Source of the DNA: Euperipatoides rowelli
Lineage: Eukaryota; Onychophora; Udeonychophora; Euonychophora; Peripatopsidae
Direction: 5' to 3' (one strand)
DNA: 11,984 nucleotides
Assembly: GCA_003024985.2 (NCBI GenBank)
Contig: PXIH01S0006501.1
Each line of letters opens with the position of its first letter. Position 1 is the stretch's first letter. A program made the translations under genes and the position numbers. Below the pieces are notes generated by a model that saw only the letters and a list, made by a program, of their open reading frames with translations, did not search any database and had not been told where the DNA came from. Below, piece after piece: positions 7,641 to 11,984 of the stretch.

Positions 7641-8404
7641 AGAGGATAAAATTGTTTTTCAGTCTCAAATTAATGTTTCCTTTATGGATGAGAGGAAACC
7701 TTTTAAAGATTAATTATTCAAAAACTAAATGCATTATAATGGGAAATGTTTCATTCAATACAGATTTGTTTGTGGATGATAACCTGATAGAATGTGTATA
7801 AGTTTATAAAGATTTGGGTATAATGGTTGATGAACGTATGACGTTTGCGTATCATGTCGATTATTTGCTTTCCAGATTATTTTGTAAGTTATACAGTATA
7901 TGTTAAAAAGCTTATTTTTGATCATTGACTTGTAAATGTTTATTCTTTTGTATAGGAATTACTTACAGCCTAAATTGGATTATTGTTCCAATGCTTATTA
8001 TTTTGTTAATTTGGGCGATCGGATAAAAATGGATAATTTTTTGAGAAGGGTTTATAAATTCATTGATGGGTTTTTTTTTTTAACAAAACATGGGAAACTC
8101 GTAAATATATTTTAATTAGAAATGGCGTCTATTGTCCTTCAATTAGAAAATTGAGGGGCGATTTGATTTTTATATACAAAAATGTGGTAATTGAATTTAA
8201 ATCAAAAGTTATTTACTTTGGTCAAATCATGGGTAACTCGTGGCCATTACTTTAAACTATTGAGAAGTCAAGTAAGGTTAAAACTCAGAGAACATTTTAT
8301 TTCTTGTCAGGCAATTAGGGAGTGGAATGAGTGTTGTTTATTCTACTACTCTGTTTGCATTCAAAAACAGTGTCGGCACTTATCTTTTTAATAGATTTGT
8401 TTAG
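7641..8404 (+). pseudogene. LINE RT thumb and C-terminal region (pseudogene)
   Basis: Fragments in changing frames match the region after the RT: NYSKTKCIIMGN (about 7712-7747), VYKDLGIMVDERMTFAYHVD (about 7802-7860), YRNYLQPKLDYCSNAYYF (about 7950-8005) and FLRRVYKFI. After 8150 the pattern LRGDLIFIYKN, then SWVTRGHYFKLLRSQVRLKL and REHFISCQAIREWNE, is characteristic of the C-terminus of CR1-like LINEs. A last frame, LFAFKNSVGTYLFNRFV, runs into the TAG at 8402-8404, which I take as the original stop. A T-run at 8069-8081 coincides with one of the frame losses. Confidence 0.85.
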
Positions 8405-8462
8405 TGAATAGTATCTTCTGGGTTTAGAAGTTAAAATATGACTTATTTGGCCCTATTCTAAA

Positions 8463-8695
8463 CATAAACCTTATTGGTCAATTTTGTTTATAGCTCAAAG
8501 CTTATTGGTTACAGCTTTTGTTTATACCTCAAAGCTTATTGGTCACAGATTCTGTTAAATTAAAGCTCAAAGCTTATTGGGTAACATACAGCTAATGTTT
8601 ATAATTCAAAGCACATTAATTAAACCATTATTTATACCTCAAAGCTTATTGGATAAAAATGGCTCAAACTTATTGGTTCCAGCTTTTATTATAAC
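8463..8695. repeat. Degenerate minisatellite, unit 24-38 bp with core CTCAAAGCTTATTGG
   Basis: About seven diverged copies of a unit with core cttattgg start near 8470, 8501, 8535, 8573, 8611, 8645 and 8669. The spacer between cores often reads ttacagcttttgtttatac. The fifth copy is poor (cacattaatt). It follows the LINE stop codon by about 60 bases and may have grown in the 3' UTR of that element or independently. Confidence 0.75.
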
Positions 8696-9612
8696 TTAAC
8701 TATTATTAGATCTGATTGTCTGAACTAATCAGTCATTAAACTCAAAATCAATTATCTGTCCAAAAATTAGTATTTCCCTTCAATCGACTGTATCTTCCAT
8801 TATGATTAACTAAACTAGATGTTCTTCTTCAATAAGTAAATGTAAAAGCTTTCGTTTCGTTTCGGTCAATGATACTGCTTGCCCCGCGAGTGTAACCTAT
8901 TCCTGGTATTACGGTCTATACATTATACCAACCAAGTTAAGGGTAAAACACTATAGCTTGCATCCCGTTGCACAGAGCCTGTACAGGACATCACATGACA
9001 TAACAACACAACAGATCACTAGACATTAAAGATACACCTAAACATTTATGCTGATTATAAGTAAAACATTTATAGTTTAAATTTTGAGTAATATTGATTC
9101 CCTTCTCTTAGTTTCTTTGCCCCTCGTCTCTACTTTCTTTTTTCCCTGTGTCAGGAAGATTCTATAGTATTTTCCACCTTCTGTAATGTCCTCTTCTCAT
9201 TTTGTACTTTGCCCATTTGTTCTTGCTCCACTATCGTAATTTTGTTTTCCTATCCTGTTTGAATTTTGCTTTTACGGTTTTTCTCCATTCCCTCCTCATT
9301 ACTTGTAGTTTTTTTTCTTCTTTTTTGATTTGTATTTCTTCTTGGCTTTTGGTGTGTCTGAGGTATAGCTGTCTGAGGACTAATCCCTGTTGTATAATCA
9401 TTTAAACTAGTAATCCAGTGTTGGTCGAAATTCGACCAATAAGAAATTCCTTTGTAAAAAGCCGCCACAACACTAAACAATGAATGTTTTAATTTTATAC
9501 ATAAATTTTAGCTCATTGCACTCCCTCTCCATATAAACTTTAACTCTGCCAAATCTCACACTCCTCCGTGCGCCCAATATGCTTAAAAAGGGATCCAAAG
9601 TTTTCCCTTCAC
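8696..9612. other. Region without recognised genes, including a pyrimidine-rich tract
   Basis: From 8696 to about 9090 I see no coding or repeat signal. From about 9095 to 9345 the plus strand is strongly C/T-rich (long runs of t, tc and ct). The minus strand there gives open but low-complexity Lys/Arg/Glu-rich frames, for example the basic tail of the frame 9480-9250. Those frames reflect the base bias, or possibly the remnant tail of the minus-strand LINE relic, and I do not call a gene. Confidence 0.4.
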
Positions 9613-9875
9613 TTAGTAATATATAGATTCCTTTTTAGTCTTGATTTTATCTTTTGTTATTTCTCTCCACCCTTCTGGAGGAATTGGGACCATCTTCAGA
9701 TCTCGCTTTAAGCTATCATTCCAGTTGAAGCATGGTCTTCCTATTTTCTTGTATGGTGTTCTTAATCTTAGTGCTACTCCAATCATGCTCCTATCTCTCT
9801 TCGGATGATGTGTGCTCAATATCTTATTCTGTGAACCATGATTTTTTTATTTATCGTTTTACCTAGTAGTAGTTG
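9613..9875 (-). pseudogene. C-terminal end of a second LINE polymerase ORF (pseudogene)
   Basis: The minus-strand frame 9819-9613 carries THHPKRDRSMIGVALRL, GRPCFNWNDSLKRDLKM and IPPEGWREITKDKIK. This follows a pattern common at the end of animal LINE polymerases: a GRP box, then Wx(D/N)xLKxDL, then a W(E/R)xLAxDR-like helix. Just upstream (about 9875-9825), TINKKIMVHRIR in another frame fits the preceding basic segment, and a frame break lies between them. The ATG at 9819 is internal, not a start. No RT core is in the window on this strand, so only the 3' end of this copy was inserted or survives. It differs from the plus-strand LINE both in direction and in C-terminal type. Confidence 0.65.
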
Positions 9876-9945
9876 TGCGGTATGGTGTTTGGGTGGCAGT
9901 AGTATATAATATGAGGCTTCTGGCACACTTAAATTAGTGAGAAAC

Positions 9946-10136
9946 AGCATGCTAATCCTATGGGAAAGTCAAATTAACATGGGAAAATTTGTGAGCAGCG
10001 ACATAAGCAGCGGCTATGTTAATCCTATGAGTGGTTTTACATGTTAATCTTATGGGACTTTTTACATGCTATTTCTATGGGCCCTTTTTGCATGTTAATG
10101 CAATGGGACTTTTTTACATGCTAATCCTATGAGGTA
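9946..10136. repeat. Minisatellite, about 25-27 bp unit with core ACATGCTAATCCTATGGGACTT
   Basis: Copies with the core (a)catg(c/t)taatcctatggga start near 9947, 10014, 10039, 10064, 10090 and 10115, with a short damaged one near 9975. The last four are regularly spaced at about 25-26 bases and separated by T-runs. The atgctaat/atgttaat cores resemble the octamer bound by POU factors, though this may be coincidence. Confidence 0.8.
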
Positions 10137-10241
10137 TATAAAGTAGTATTTATTAATAGAATATTATATTTTTAATTTAATAAACATTTTACAAACTAAA
10201 AAAAGAATGGAATAAGTTTTGAGTGAAAAAAAATCTTATGC

Positions 10242-10248
10242 AAAAAAA
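10242..10248 (-). terminator. T7 run, Pol III-type terminator after the tRNA-like gene
   Basis: Seven T residues on the minus strand begin two bases after the last tRNA position. T4 or longer is the usual RNA polymerase III stop signal in animals. Confidence 0.5.
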
Positions 10249-10249
10249 T

Positions 10250-10322
10250 TGGAATCGGAGAGATTCGAACCATGGACCATTGGGTTTTAAAGTCAGTTAC
10301 TTCACTACTAGACTAAAGTAAG
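10250..10322 (-). tRNA. tRNA-like pseudogene with intact Pol III boxes
   Basis: On the minus strand, TAGTCTAGTAG (10315-10305) fits the A box and GGTTCGAATCT (10271-10261) the B box. Their spacing is exactly that of a class I tRNA, with G52 and G53 falling on the B box. Position 73 falls at 10250, and a run of seven T (10248-10242) follows at once, a typical Pol III terminator. With this numbering the anticodon loop is TTTAAAA, giving anticodon TAA. The stems are poor: two of five pairs match in the anticodon stem, two of four in the D stem, and the acceptor stem does not pair. It is therefore a pseudo-tRNA or the head of a tRNA-derived SINE, not a working tRNA gene. A UAA (Leu) tRNA would also be expected to have a long variable arm, which is absent. 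Confidence 0.6.
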
Positions 10323-11340
10323 AATAATGTCTTCCAATATGAAAGTAAAGTATAGAAAGGGAGAAAAAAAATGACAATCTTTATTCAACCAATCAATATA
10401 CTGCATATACAGTAGATAACAAAAGATTTACTATGAATATACTCATTTGATTACAAGAGGATATAGGATTATTCAACTACAGGAGTACTGAAGCCTACTC
10501 AATATTCTATGCACAGATCGAGAAGCAATTTCATTGGATGGCTTTTAATAGAAATCCACCAATAAAAAATACATTAACAGTGGTAATTCCAAAATTTTAG
10601 GCAACAAACTTTTAAAATATATGTGAGGTTAAGCACGCCAGTAAAGCGGTAAAATAATATAACACATAGAGAGCACAATCGAATCTGAAATGAAAGGGCC
10701 CTAAAATAGGCATATCTATGCACATTTCTTATCACATTATCGCCACGATTAATTCTCGGAGAAATATATGGAGACGGTGGAAAGAAATCATTGCGGGTTA
10801 ATTATTATTATTAAGATAAGCTAGTATATTTCAAAATATATAGAAAGAATGAGCTCAGTTCAGCGTACAAATTTTTAACTAGTCTAATAAAACATATGGA
10901 GCTTTTTATTCATGACTCACAAGCCTTTAAAAACAAAAGACTAGGCCATCAGCACATACGATAAAACTAGGTTGGAGTGTCCAAACTTTATATACTGTAA
11001 ATATTTTCAGTCTATATTTCAGTTTAAAGGTGATATTCGTTTAACCATTAAAAAAAAGATTAATCAGTAGCTACAAAACGACCTGTAAACAAGGCAGTGA
11101 CGGCACCTAATACTCAAATCAAATATGGATATTCATCACACACATAATTAACGTGGAGACAAATGAAAAATTAGAGCGGAATAAATATTTAGAAAGAAAA
11201 AAATAAATTGAATGAATAAAAATATAATTTAGTAATCTATAACAATATTATATACTATATATTTACATATACTCTATTTATATCTATGTAACATAGGGTA
11301 AATACTGTACATTATATATGCAATAGTAGATAGAATATGG
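10323..11340. other. AT-rich sequence with no recognised feature
   Basis: About one kilobase without coding frames, long repeats or RNA gene signals. There is an ATT microsatellite-like run near 10800-10815 and an AT-rich block at 11215-11300. No upstream COG5 exon was recognised here on the minus strand. Confidence 0.4.
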
Positions 11341-11501
11341 TAGTTCTAACTCTCTTCCATTTCCAGTATGATATCACTTCCGGTTCCTGTCACATGACTT
11401 TCGGTTCTGGCCAAGATGCCTGACTTCCGGTTCCTGTTTCTTATAGGTTTAGGGCTGTTTTTACCGGAAATGATGTCATTTTACCGGAAATGTTATATTA
11501 T

Positions 11502-11538
11502 AATGCATTATGGGATATATGTCCACCCATAATGCATT
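11502..11538. repeat. Perfect 13-bp inverted repeat
   Basis: AATGCATTATGGG (11502-11514) is the exact complement of 11526-11538, with 11 bases between. It lies within the motif-rich array and may be the inner end of an older unit. Confidence 0.75.
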
Positions 11539-11810
11539 GCAAAATCCAAGATTGCCAAATTCCGGTTCTTGTTTCTTAAAGGTATAGGGGCTTTTAGTAC
11601 TGGAAGTGACGTATTCCTGTTCTATTGTCTTTTTTTAAACTCACCTCCCTTCATGCATTGAAAAATCCAAGATGGCCAACTTCCTGTTCCTGTTATTCCG
11701 ATAGCTGCCCCACCCACTCAGGATTAACTGAAACTTCCAGTTACTGTCATGTGACTTCCGGTTCCTGTTCTATTTTCTTTTTTCTAACTCACCTCCCATC
11801 AAGCATTGGA

Positions 11811-11942
11811 ATCCAAGATGGCTGACTGCTGGTTCCTGTTCTATTGACTTTTTTTCTAACTCACTTCCCATGCATTGCGTTGATGGGAAGTGAGTTAGAA
11901 AAAAGACAATAGAACAGGAACCAGAAGTCAGCCATCTTGGAT
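11811..11942. repeat. Long hairpin: arms of about 60 bp with a 13-base loop
   Basis: The segment 11811-11870, starting atccaagatggctgac, is matched in reverse complement by 11884-11942, with only a few mismatches and one or two indels in the T-run. The loop is 11871-11883. This is where the array changes orientation. Confidence 0.88.
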
Positions 11943-11984
11943 CGCAATGATTGTTGGGATGTGAGTTAGAAAAAAGACAATAGA

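Larger units (their letters stand above)
5308..8404 (+). mobile_element. Decayed non-LTR retrotransposon (LINE) with ORF1 tail, endonuclease and RT
   Basis: The segment holds, in order, the end of an ORF1-like protein, an AP-type endonuclease, a non-LTR reverse transcriptase with a YVDD box, and a C-terminal region ending at TAG 8402-8404. That arrangement and the motif style place it near the CR1/Jockey group, though the clade cannot be fixed by eye. The coding frame is broken many times. The 5' part, including most of ORF1, is missing, as is common for LINEs. It is in the orientation opposite to the COG5-like exon. No poly-A tail or target duplication is evident at its 3' end, where a tandem repeat begins instead. 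Confidence 0.88.
11341..11984. repeat. Array of motif-rich repeat units with an orientation switch
   Basis: Several related units share the order aactcacctcccatc, a gcattg core, atccaagatggctgac, ttccggttcctgttctattg and a T-run. The aactcac element begins at 11638, 11786 and 11858 (spacings 148 and 72). Older, more diverged copies with ttccggttcctg lie at 11375-11440 and 11560-11575. After about 11877 the same unit continues in reverse (gttagaaaaaagacaatag), up to the window edge. The units are dense in ETS-like (CTTCCGG, ACCGGAA), YY1-like (CCAAGATGGC) and E-box-like (CACATGAC, TCATGTGAC) sequences. No coding frame is credible here. It is probably a non-autonomous element or satellite. Confidence 0.75.

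Noticed and set aside
8463-8695. CRISPR-like array
   Set aside because: Repeats are degenerate, the spacers are themselves related, and the context is an animal genome.
9202-9405. Plus-strand 67-codon hydrophobic frame
   Set aside because: It comes from the pyrimidine-rich tract (Phe, Leu and Ser codons); low complexity, no start context.
9250-9480. Minus-strand 76-codon frame with a basic tail
   Set aside because: The Lys/Arg-rich tail reflects the purine-rich strand. It may be decayed LINE tail, but no motif allows a call.
11625-11825. Plus-strand 66-codon frame
   Set aside because: It runs through several repeat units of the motif array; the repeat structure explains it.

Overview
The window looks like AT-rich nuclear DNA of an animal, most likely an invertebrate, lying inside an intron of a host gene. 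It carries one short exon with well-formed splice sites on the minus strand, whose product closely resembles a piece of conserved oligomeric Golgi complex subunit 5 (COG5). Almost everything else is decayed transposable elements and simple or palindromic repeats. Nothing resembles bacterial operons, ribosome binding sites or CRISPR. One ambiguous base (n at 5129) points to a draft assembly. The species cannot be named from sequence alone.

Layout. Positions 1-103 hold one end of a hAT-like DNA transposon whose body lies off the left edge. It abuts, at 104, the protease part of a Ty3/gypsy pol pseudogene. This pol runs on the plus strand through reverse transcriptase, RNase H and integrase to about 2640, and a probable 222-bp 3' LTR follows (2645-2866). 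Positions 2867-3763 are AT-rich intron with one unexplained exon-like open frame on the minus strand (2978-3122). The COG5-like exon occupies 3764-3845. Just upstream of its 3' splice site is a foldback element with arms of about 0.5 kb (3875-5110).

From about 5308 to 8404 there is a 5'-truncated non-LTR retrotransposon (LINE) on the plus strand, with an ORF1 tail, AP-type endonuclease, reverse transcriptase and C-terminal region, all frameshifted. A degenerate 24-38 bp tandem repeat follows it (8463-8695). A second LINE relic, represented only by the end of its polymerase ORF, reads on the minus strand (9613-9875). A second minisatellite (9946-10136) and a tRNA-like pseudogene with intact Pol III boxes and a T7 terminator (minus, 10250-10322) come next.

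The right end (11341-11984) is an array of units rich in ETS-, YY1- and E-box-like motifs. Its orientation flips near 11877, giving a hairpin with arms of about 60 bp.

No element is functional as read: the polymerase ORFs contain stops and frameshifts and some catalytic residues are replaced. The only sequence likely to be under selection is the COG5-like exon with its splice signals. I found no multi-gene novel system. The points most worth a second look are the exon beside the foldback, the nested hAT/gypsy junction, the tRNA-like gene and the motif-rich inverted array.
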